A stretch of DNA of 64,000 nucleotides. It comes from Ectobius pallidus (Eukaryota > Arthropoda > Insecta > Blattodea > Ectobiidae). Made by a program: the position numbers and the translations under genes. Shown piece by piece: positions 23,301-34,800 of this stretch. The stretch spans positions 20,442,606-20,506,605 of the forward strand of contig CAXKWD010000003.1 in NCBI GenBank assembly GCA_964059195.1, in the 5' to 3' direction. The notes beneath the pieces are model-generated. The model was given only the letters and a program-made list of their open reading frames with translations, made no database searches and was not told where the DNA came from. Each line of letters begins with the position of its first letter. Position 1 is the stretch's first letter.

Positions 23301-23950
23301 TAGGGACCGGATTCTTAGGTTTTTACCTATTTTTTTCCTTGCTTCCAAAACAAAAAGCACTCATACACTTTTTCGAATCATGTCCATAGGATTCACCCAC
23401 ATTAATTCTGTGGCACCTAAAAATACCTAAATGGGGTATAAAAACCTAATTATACCTAAACGGGATATAAAACCTAAAATATATAATTTAGGCTACTGTT
23501 TTGTCTTTTTTGTTTGTCAGTTGAGGAATCGATATTTTGCGGAGAGACAATGATTTTTGTCGGGAAGAAATTAATATCACCAGCGTTTCGTTCAACCCAT
23601 TGTCGTCTAGGATGGACAGTATCAAGAGAAGAAGTGTAGAGTACCGGCGTATTCCTTTTAAAATATTCGTACGAACAACCATTCTGCTGTGTATGAACAA
23701 GGATATAGAATTCTGTGTTTTAAAGCGTTTGTTTGCCTTTAGTACTGTCTTGTTATTCACACTGAGTGGTCACACTGTGTTTTAAGAAGACGTGTTAATT
23801 ATGTATTGAATCCTATGTAGCACATTCAAATTCATTAAACCAATTATTCTACCCAAAAACGATATTTTGGACAAAAAACCTAAAAAAACCTATTTCACCT
23901 AATGGAAAACCTAAAACAGTGTTTTTAAAAACCTAAAAATCCGGTCCCTA
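23301..23950. mobile_element. hAT-type MITE with 8-bp duplication
   Basis: The termini TAGGGACCGGAT...ATCCGGTCCCTA are inverted. CTCATGTA precedes (23293-23300) and follows (23951-23958). The 650 bp inside contain repeated AAAACCTAAAA phrases and no recognised transposase. Confidence 0.9.
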
Positions 23951-24475
23951 CTCATGTATTAATTCAACTATATGGACTATGCACATATGTCATCGCTTAA
24001 ATATATAAGTTGATCAAATTCTTAACTCTTGACTATATTAATTCATATTGCCAATGTATTCTTACTGACTATCACTGGAATATTCTCACATGATATAGAT
24101 GTTTTATGTATAGCCAATCCAATATTAATCTTAGAATTTTATCTTAAGTTAGCTTTAATTACAAGTCACCATATATCATACTATGTAAGAATCAACTAAT
24201 AAATTATTGATTTATAATTTACAAATTATAATTATAACAAGTTATATTGTAAAAGGTTGTCCCCACTTTCCTGTGTTGTTCATTTGTCTTAGTATTTTAT
24301 TTTGAGGGTATAAGACTAAAAACCTCTTTGATACATCTAATAAGTCCTTAGCTTACAGTAGTATATAATTTTCCAAATACTAGAATACATATTAACTAAA
24401 ATTCATTTGCAGTAATACAATTTATGGCAACCATAACTGAGCTTGGGGCTAAGATAACAGCACATTCTTCTTTAA

Positions 24476-25477
24476 CCCTTTCAAAGCTAATTTTATACAC
24501 TAGTAATAAGGCATTCATCACATAAAATCACCATTGGACACTAAGAGTGGGATCGATAGTCCTCCCCCAGGTAAGCATGCTTACCTACCTAAATGGGAGC
24601 TGATTGATATAAGCTTGCTACCTGGCAAACCCCTGGCGCTGTCAGACGGTCTGCCAGAACTGTCACCAACACGCTTTCCGTCTGCAAGCCACGTGGCACG
24701 AACTTCCCGCGTCAACTTTGACGATATGTTGGAGTTTGCAAACTATGTGAAAATCATAGACGAGCAAGCGAGAAGAATGTTGTCTTAGCTATATGTGAGC
24801 GACATGGAGGGATTGCAAATTTAAGGTGCAATTCAGATTTTAAAGGTAAACAAAGGATGAAGACCAGTTCCTGCTGGCCCCTCCCTCTGCTACTGCCGAA
24901 GGCGTGCGTAGCAGGTGAAGATGATAGGCACGGCCAGCTTAACATATTGCCAACGTCCACTTTGAATAATACAATGTTCTTATGCTTAAGACTATTAAGA
25001 TAATCTTTTATAATAGTAAAACTAGATGGTTTTATTCAGAAAATATTTAGTATTCCTCATAAATGTTCTTAAAAAATACAACTGATGAAAATGTATACCG
25101 GTATTGACTTTCTCCCTATCATATTGGTCACTATGAAGTAGGCATTTTAGCTCGACTGTGATGCATCTACAGGATTGCCATTCACTGCAAAATCCGAACT
25201 CTTGCTGGAACCTCCGCTGGCAGGGGTTTCATGATACGTAACTCCAAGGGGCCTGCCAGCTGGGTATGGGTAAGCCCCTATACCTGGCAGAGTTTTATAA
25301 ATCTGACTCTAAGTTTGAAATTGATGAAAATTTCAGTGCAATAGTGGTTTCCCATAAATGACAATTCTAACACGATAAAAATCCTCACATATTACATAAA
25401 GCATTTTGCTATTTGCCTTTCTGCTTTTATACAGCTTTTGGGGGTGACGCATTTATTCATCAGTAGCAGTGAAAGGG
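24476..25477. mobile_element. piggyBac-like non-autonomous element (TTAA target)
   Basis: TTAA stands on both sides (24472-24475, 25478-25481), and the ends are CCCTTTCA and TGAAAGGG, the terminal pattern of piggyBac elements. Inside, an 84-codon frame (24534-24788) reads SLLPGKPLALSDGLPELSP and later FDDMLEFANYVKIIDEQA. I do not recognise it; the local GC and codon use are higher than the surroundings. Confidence 0.75.
24534..24788 (+). CDS. Unrecognised 84-aa frame inside piggyBac-like element
   Basis: Higher GC than its flanks and a plausible amino-acid mix, Pro/Ser-rich first half and acidic helix-like second half. It has no known domain that I can name. It may be a remnant of the element's own protein. 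Confidence 0.25.
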   Translation: MDTKSGIDSPPPGKHAYLPKWELIDISLLPGKPLALSDGLPELSPTRFPSASHVARTSRVNFDDMLEFANYVKIIDEQARRMLS

Positions 25478-25607
25478 TTAAAGCAGAACAAGAATTGCTC
25501 ATGACTACTGAATACCAAACAGACTCTTGCTCACTGTTTAGATCTTATTTAACTCTTATCCTAAAATATTATAATATTACAGGATGTCATTCTGCTTATA
25601 CACTTAC

Positions 25608-25817
25608 TCTGATGACACAATCTTCCATACCAGCCTTCCTCACATAGGCAGGTGTTATCTGGCCTGCAAGTTCCATGACGGCATGGTTTGGTACAAGGGC
25701 TCCTTTGGGGAACACGTCGTCCTACTTCACAATGGTCTCCTTTAAAACCAGCTGGACAGCGACACTTATTTACACCTCGACAGCGGCCACCATTTAAGCA
25801 CGGTATAATGCATTTCG
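25608..25817 (-). CDS. shf: shf exon: EGF repeats 4 and 5
   Basis: Acceptor TTTTTATAG, donor CATCAGA|GTAAGTG. It holds KCIIPCLNGGRCRG and TKPCRHGTCRPDNTCLCEEG, each with six Cys. The exon ends one base into a codon after CHQ. Reading through the donor would give only about 14 more residues, ending in IIIF. Confidence 0.93.
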
Positions 25818-28800
25818 CTATAAAAATATAACACCATTTTGCCATAAGAATAATATACACAATCAGCTACCACTTAAGATGCATCCAAGAAGAAAAGGGA
25901 AAATATAAAACAAATTCTGTAAAGAACATTACATTAACATTTTTGTTGTTGTTGTTGTTGTTGTTGTAATAAAGAGCACTGTTTAATAGATATTACACAG
26001 TACTTACAGAATTCACATCGTAATCCATAAAATCCCTTAGGACATTCACAAGTATCTTTCTGGATACATTTTCCTCCATTCAGACATTTTTCAGCACATA
26101 TTCCTGAAAATGAATATATAATTAAGTGTGATTTCCCTTTCTCATAAACTTTAATGCTTCTGCAACCCTTCTGACAACAGTACCCAGCATAAAAGTCTAC
26201 ATAATTCATTTTATTTATTTACATCCTGTGGATCAATATACATTGATATAGAATACGTCAAGGGACGAAGCCGAACATTGGTGAATATGTATACATGATG
26301 AAAGTACAGGCTAAGAACTTAACTAATGTTCCACAGTTAACGCAGGATGGACTGAAACAACCATAATGCAATGGAATGTTACAGAAAAAACTGAATAATG
26401 TAATTTCTTTACATAATATTGGTGCTTTTTTCTGCCAGTACAGTCCAGTATGCACTCAGCAAACTTTTTGGGTACATTTTTTAACTACACTTAACTCTTT
26501 TTAAGTTTATTATGGCTAAACGGTAATAGGCTATAAGGCAGACTAAATACACGTACTCTATCTCCGATACAGTGTCAGTTCATAAAAAGAAACCTTTCCT
26601 GAGAACCTCAGTGTGAGTTTGGGGGCAGAGCCCCCAACGAGCGAACCGAGTTATCTCATGTAACTGACCTCCTTCACAGTGACGTCCCTGGAAACCTGCA
26701 GGGCAGCTACACACTCCTGGAGCAGTACAACTTCCCTCATTCATGCATTGTGGATAGCATAGAGCTGTCTTGCAGTATTGCCCCATGTAGCCTTCTGGGC
26801 ATTGGCAGATTTTCTCGTAGTTACACCAGCCTCCATTTGCACATTTCTTGTCACATTCTGGATCTGGACCTGTAGGATGCACTATCCTTCAATAAAATCT
26901 CATTCATAAATACAAATAAATACAGCCAAAATTGGTTATAAACGTCCTGGGTTCAAGTCCCAGTGCCGGAGGAATTTTTCTCCTATAATATTCTCATGTA
27001 GTGAGTGTCCAACAGAGGCAATAATCTGTGGCTCATGAATGCTTATATATCTGGTTATAACTACTCTGAAGGAACTGCCCATTTACGGTCGTTATAGCCG
27101 ACAGTCGCACAAACAGGATTTTTCCTTAAATGTTTCTCTGAAAATGTTATAAAAATACGTAGTTTTAGGTGATATGTTGTAATAAATGAGGTCGTACTAA
27201 GAGAGTTTTTAAATATATAATTTATATAGAATTCAATGGGACAGTTAGATTTTGCCTTTATACACAAGAAGTCGTTACAATTGATCTTGTTACAAAGAAA
27301 AGATAGGTGTCAAGAGCCTGATTTGTTTAAAATTTTCTGTGCTTTGCATGTGCACTGTACAGTTTTAAAAAAATGTGATGTGAAACTCACATAACTTCCT
27401 CTGTCCAAATAAAGTTAGCCTCTTAGTATAATAGTTTATGCACAACATTCTCTTCATGTAAATTGGTTGTAAAAATATAAAGATCATTGTTACCACATGG
27501 TATCGCATCCTCAAAGGATACATAACACAAGTATAATCTGATTAATGCACTCATGTAACTTTCTGTGGCTTATAATTACCCTTCAGATAATTTTTATAAA
27601 AAAATGTTTCAAATAAAAGTTTTATCTCAAGGTATAAGCATCCCATGTACAAAATTTAAAGAAAATCGTTAGAGCCGTTTTAGAGAAAATCGCAAAAAAC
27701 TAAATTTTCTTTATGCGAAGTCCCCTGAAAAATAATGTAAAGTTGTCGCCAATCTTCCTGTCACTTTTTTTTTTTTTTTTTACAATTTTCTGTTCTGGAG
27801 CTAGGCTGTTCACAGATTCACAGACACACAGACATGTTTCCAAAAATAGTATTTTTGGATTTAGGGACCTCAAAATGTGTATTTATGTAAAAAATCTCAA
27901 CTGCGAATTTGGGGGTCGCAAACAATACTTCCTAACTGCAAATTGGCAAACTGCAAACAGGCTGCCTCAAAACCTGTACATAACCAGTATTAATTTTCAG
28001 ATTAAGGAACAATGATATTGCATTCTTTTGTTAGAAAAATGATGGAATGGGAAGGAATCGTGTCAATGTGGAACCCACTGTACACCATATTTACAATTTT
28101 CATACTTATTCTATATCTAGATATAATAAAATCAGGTAAACTGATACAACAAAATGCCAGAATGCTTTTGTTTAATCCGTGATAAATGCAATTATGATAT
28201 GAAAATGTAGAAAATAAGTTATTTTTGTAACAGAACTCCGAGTTAAGCTCCAGATCAATTCATTAAGCAGGGCCTGCGGAAGAACAAAGGTCTGTTTGAT
28301 ACTTAACCTTAATTCATACCCGTACACACTAATATAAGAAATTCTTAAAATATGTGAACATTTCACAAAATGCACTGGCAAAGAACTTCGCTTAATGTAT
28401 ATAGACCTAATTATTTCACAGTAATATACCTTCTGTATATAACAGTTTTCATGTAGTACTCATTTCTACTTGATCAACGAAATAAACAAACATCTGACTG
28501 CATTGGAGTCAAGGCCCTCAATGATTAAGCAATTAGCATTGTAGTATAGTCATGATTTCCCATTTAAAAAACATGTGACCTTTAATTAGTTGTTATTCCG
28601 GTACCGGTTAACTGATTTGGTCCAAAATAAATAGGCTTCTTGCCATGGATGTTATTAATGCGTATCCCAAGTTTCATGAAAATCCGATAAAGCATATTTG
28701 AGTTATCGAGTGTACAGACACACAGATGGACGGACAGACATTTGCCCATCCTGCACATCATCTTATAAAGTACCATACTGACACTTAATAACTACACAGA

Positions 28801-31800
28801 GTAACCAATCATGTAAAACCAACTTGAGCCAAATGAATGCATCCCACAGTCTCCTTTATTAAAATAGTGGCATGTGCCCGTGATAATTATTTAAAAATTA
28901 AAAATTAAGAGCATAATAGTTAAATCATTATATTTATTAACACCTAAATCACGTGGACAACATACCACGATTAGATAGCGTCGCCTGGTAAAAGCGACCT
29001 CAGATTCGAGTTCCTTGGCCCAGAAAACCCCTGTATAGTGAGATTCGTCCAAATAAAACGATGTTTGACCATATTAAGGTCTTACAACATTCAAGCGATC
29101 GCGAGTTTTTTCCAAGGTATGACAAAAATAGCCAAAGCCAACTGTAATTGATTTGACATTGAAATGTATAGCTGAAAACCAATGTTTCGAAAACGCAAAA
29201 AATGCACGTTTTTTGCCAATTTTTCACTCATAACTCACGAACGAAAGCTAAAATTAAAATTCCGGCTTCGAGGTGCATTTTCCGACCCTTCAGTCCACCT
29301 ATGTTTAAAATTTCAGATCTCTGCGTTCAGTAGATTTTGCTGGGCATCGCGGACAGACAGACAGACACTTCCTTTTATTAATGTAGATTACCATCAATCC
29401 GGGCCTCAGGGAGAAATAATGGAAGACCCCTGTGCTAGATCAAGCATGCAGTCAATTACCTGGAATAAACTGATTAATTCATTAATTATAAAACCAACAG
29501 TGCTTGCTTAACTTGTATCCTTGACTGAAATATTACTATTAGTGTAGGGGTAAAATCAAAGCCACCTCTCACCCCTTTGAGCGCATTCCTTCCTCAGTCT
29601 GAGTCGCAGGGGAGTGCCTGGCAGTGGTTTCCCTTTTCTGCTCTCTATCAGCAGTCCAATACCAAATGAGGCAATGCCTGAGTTGTTCCCAGAACATGGT
29701 AGCAATACACTGAACACTGAAAACAAGATTAGCAGAGCATAAATACCTACATACTTGGAATTCTGCAGGATGAAACAAACAAACAAAAAAGGTATGGGAA
29801 GAATAAAAGTTGACTTATACTATGTATACCATTTTGCTGGTGTCGGAAGCATGGAACGAAATGCAACATTGTGTACAATAATTATTGATTATTAGTGTGG
29901 TGACCATTAAAGTCTTTTTACTTCTGAACTGATTTACATCATTCAGTTTTATATTAGTGATTGTAATTAATTTTTAACAATTAATACCAGATCATATCTA
30001 TAATAAACAAAGTAGACATGGAGAGAAAATATTTGGAGAACTTTGAGATGTGGTAGTGGAGGAAAATGGAGAAGGTTCGCTGGATGGACAGAATAACGAA
30101 TGAAGAAGTTTTAAGGTGGTCACCTGAAGGATAGAATTTACAAAAGTGACATGTGTAAGGAGTGGTAAGAATTGTTTAAAATGGGTGACTGTTTCTGCCA
30201 CACTTTGTGTATATATGTGATATCCTTAATTGATTTAATTTAAATCTTGGGTTCCTACTACTTAAAGGTGCAAGGAATGCATGCAAACTACCTCTTTAGG
30301 TCTTTTTGTTTGTCTGCACCCAGAATGAGTTGGTAATACCAGAACTGACCACACCTATCTCACATACCATAACAGAAAATACAGTGAGTCCCACGCAAGA
30401 GTTGGCCAATGACGCGGGTTTCTGCGTCGCGGCTGGCACAGCTCCAACTCCCGAGCGATCGGGTGAAATATCTACGCAAATAATGCCGCGGTCGTTGTAA
30501 TGATTCAGGTTATCACATTTACAGTTAAAATTACAATGAAAATAACCACGTACTTCATCGCAAGAGGTGATGGAAATGTTCTCCTCTTGCATCCAGACAA
30601 TACTGGCACCTTTTTAGGAAATTTTCTTTCACGCGCAGAAGTTCAGCTTCCGAGGCAGAGTTACTTTCTCTTGTGATAGGCCTATGTGATATTGTCATCA
30701 AGTTCTTCTAACAGTATGTAAATAGTATTTATGGGGAAACTTGAAAAATAAAGTGTATAGGTCAATTTCCCATACACAAGAAGAACTTAAAGACAATATC
30801 ACAAGAGAAATTAACTCTATCTCGGAAGCTGAACTTACGCGCGGGAAAGAAAATTCCCTAAAAAAAGGTGTCAGTGTTGTGCTTATGCAAGAGGAGAACA
30901 TTTCCAACATATCTTTTTTTGTAATTTTAACTGTAAATGTGAGAACCTGAATCATTACACCAACCGCGGCATTATTTGCGTAGATATTTCACCCGATCGC
31001 TCGGGAGTTGGAGCTGTGCCAGCCGCGACGCAGAAACCCGCGTCATTGGCCAACTCTTGTGTGGGACTCACTGTACTTGTTTTAAACAGACAAAAGCTGA
31101 AAGTGAAAGTAATGCCATTAACAGAAAACAATTTTTTAAATCATTTCAATTTGAAAAAGGAGAGCTTTGATATGTATTTGAAACATGATTAAAAAACGAA
31201 GGTTGTGCATGTTTGTACCTTTTGGCTTGCGTGGAATTCGTCCTTTTGTCTTGACAGAAATAACTGGGGGCTCCAAAATAGACTCATCAAATGATTGTAA
31301 CCTGTCAAAATTATAATAATATTTTTTTACCCCTGACTTCCACGTGAAGTTGACATAACCAACCTGCAACAAATGTAAGTGTTTAGTTAATTTATCAAGC
31401 ACCTTTGGAATGGATACCATTTCTTAATTTGTTAAAGCACATTTTAAATAGTCTGTTACATAAAATATATTAACTGTTTGATAATATTATAGAAGAAAAA
31501 TTCCTCTGACACTGGGATTTGAACCCAGGACCTTTGGTTCACTTCACAGTGCCAGATGGAACCTCTCTCCTATGACTGATTGCCCTTAATTAGTCATATA
31601 GGAGAAAAATTCCTCTGACAATGGGATTTGAACCCAGGCCCTTTGGCCATCCATGTCAATGCTCTACCAATTGAGCTAAGCCAGAGTTCATTTCACAACA
31701 CCACTGTGAAGTGAATTCTGGCTTAGCTCAGTTGGTAGAGCATTGGCACAGAATTTTTCTCCTATAATATTATCATGTAATGTCCAACAGAGACAATAAT

Positions 31801-34800
31801 CTGTGGCTGATGAATGCATTTTCATATATTTATTAACTGTTTGCTGTGAGGCAGACACTGTAATGCATTAAATGTTTTTTGTCTTATACCAGTACTCCTA
31901 TACTTTCATTCTTGAAATAAAACAGTGAAATACAAGTTTCTAAAAACAATAATATTTTTAAATATTCATTTTTATGTTAACATTTCAATATCTATATCAG
32001 GCCTGTCCAACCCCGTGGCCCTCGGGCCGCATGCGGCCCGCGCTCACAGTTTTGTGGCCCGCGGATAATTCTAATACGACAACCAATAAGGCACAACTTC
32101 ACTGCAGTTTCCGGGAATTTTTGGATGAGCTGCAAGCCCAATATAGAGATCTATCACTCCACGCAAATGTACTCTGGCTGAGTGCAGGTAATGCACTGAG
32201 GAATGAGATTCCAGTATTTTAAAAGGAAAGTAGGCCTACCAAAGATAGTGAAAATTTTGTTCGACGGGTGGAAGATCCAGACTTTCTAAGGCAGTTTGCT
32301 TTCATGACTGACCTGACACAATACTTGAATGAGGAGTTGAACCAGAGAGTTCAGGGCAAAAATCAAAGTGTTTCAGGGTTAGTGGTCATGTTAATGGTTT
32401 TAAAATTCTGTAATCAACTTTATCAAGAAATTATTTAACACACTGTCCATGTTGTCAAAAGCTGTCAGGAGAAATATTGAAGATGGTAATTTTCTGAGTT
32501 TTGTGAAAATATTGAAGTTATTATTCAAGAATTCAATGAAAGATTTTCTGACTTTGAAAATATTAAAGGTAAACTGCTGCTTTTTAATGACCCTTTGAAT
32601 ATGGATATTGAGAATCAGCCATCCATGTATCAACTGGAGCTCTGCGATCTTCGGGCTGATCCTTTTCTTAAACCAGGTCTGAAAGAGGGCTCAACTTTTT
32701 AAGCTACTTCCAGAGGGCAGGTTTCCTCAGCTTAGAGATTTTGGTTTGCAGCTTTCCTCAATGTTTGGAAACACTTATATATGTGAGAGTTGCTTTCTCC
32801 AACACGAAATTCATAAAAAATGAATATAGGAGCTGTCTCACTGATGATTCCTTGTTACACCTACTAAGACTGGCAGTTACTATCATAGAAGTGGACATCC
32901 ATACTTTAGTGAAGCAATCTGAAAATCATCAGTGCTCACATTAAGTTCTAATTTCGGCCTACTGGTAATGAATCCTATTTCAACAATTTGCTCTGCTGTA
33001 CTTTACTGTTATATTTATGTGAATGAAACTTTTAGTGTTTGGCCCTCAGCATCAATTGCCGAAATATTTTGGCTCCCAGTACTTATGAAGTTGGGCAGGC
33101 CTGATCTATATAATTGTAAATTAATTTAAAATATATTGTGGTATGTAGTTCTAGTTAGAAGTTATTTTATAGACTCCATTCCCCTCACTTTTCCCAGGAC
33201 AGTCCTGTTTTCTGGTAAAATGCCCTGCTGTCTCCAAAGTTTTATTGGGGACGTTAAAATGTTTCGCTTCTTTATGATTCTGATTGGCCAGTATATTTTA
33301 CACTGCATTAATGAAAATGCAACAGTGAGGGCCTTCCTCATTGTCAAAAGACGCATTAATGGGGTATCATGTGCTGACTTTTATGACAGAGTATCAAAAG
33401 AAAAAGCATTTTTTGATAGAATGCAAAGTTAAAGTACAGTGACAATGATGCATTTACTTCTGCTGAATAAATTATCTACACCAGTTTGCAGAAGAAATAT
33501 ATGTAAACGTTTAAGTCATTTGGGATAATTTGTATGCACGAGACAAAGGTAAATTTTAAATATTCACTAAATTTTTTTTGTCTCCTTTTTCGTTAACTAA
33601 AAAACTAAACTCCATGGCGCTACATCCCTGGAGGGACTTGGCCTGCCACCCGACAGCTGTGTCATCTCCCGTAGGCAGATGGCAGGATTGGGGGGCATGT
33701 GGTCAGCATGCCGACACCCACGGCCGTTAATGGTGGTTTTCTTGACCGGAGCCGCTATTTCTCTATCAAGTAGCTCCTCAATTTTGAATCACGAGGCTGA
33801 GTGCACCCCTACCAGACCTCCCTACCTCAGAAAAATCCGAGGAGGTACCGGGAATCGAACCCGGGCCGACAGATCTGTAGTCAGCGACACTAACCACAAG
33901 ACCATGCCGGCGGACCTTTTTCGTTAACTATCCCAAGTTTTTGCCCAAATTTTGTTATGTCCCATTTTTATATAAACATTATACGTGGAACCCTAAGTCA
34001 GTTACGCATCTTTCCACAATGTAAATGCTAAAAAAAGTTGTGAACCTAGTTAAAGTATTTAAGCAGTTGCTGAAGATGACTGCTTAATGAAGTTGAAAGC
34101 GCTCCGAGGTAACTGACACTACCTGATCACAGTAGGAAGTGTCATATGAAAAAGTTAAATAATTTAACTAATCATCAATATTGGTAAGTTTAGTAAAAAA
34201 TTTCCACGTTATACCCTCAGTGTAGAAGTAGAAACCCAGAGTTTTGTCATAAAATGTATTGTTTAATTAAAATGTTAAAAATAGATCGGCTTACTAAGCC
34301 CAGTCTCAAAATTACTTAAAAACATTAAAACATTAAATCTCAAAATAAAAATAATAAATTAAAAATAAATTGAGATCTGTCAGAAATAAAGACACATCTT
34401 ATTAAATTAAATAGATCTCAAAGTATTTTTAATTTACATGAGAATGAAAGCTTATATATCTACTAGCATGTGCCCGCGGCTTCGCCCGCGATAATTATTT
34501 CAAAAATTAAAAATTGAGAGCATAATAGTAAAATCATTATATTTAATAACACCTAAATCACGTGGACTACATACCACGATTAGATAGCATCGTCTGGTAA
34601 AAGCGACCTCAGATTCGAGTTTCTTGGCCCAGAAAACCTCTTTATAGTGAGATTCGTCCAAATAAAACAACGTTTGACCATATTTAGGGCTTACAACAAT
34701 CAAGCGATCGCGAAAGTCTTATTTTCAAGATATGACAAAAATAGCCAAAGCCAACTGTAATTGATTTGACATTGAAATGTATAACTGAAAACTTATGTTT

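Noticed and set aside
25561..25607. Read-through C-terminus of shifted (SKCISRMTSCNIIIF)
   Set aside because: The CAGA|GTAAGTG donor is near-consensus and the residues do not resemble WIF1-family tails; splicing is more likely, though not proven.
31617..31690. tRNA gene on the minus strand
   Set aside because: A and B boxes are good but stems do not close and the SINE body follows; repeated copies elsewhere show it is a SINE head.
33136..33432. 98-codon plus frame after the hAT element
   Set aside because: No recognised domain; may be transposon debris but could not be tied to a family.
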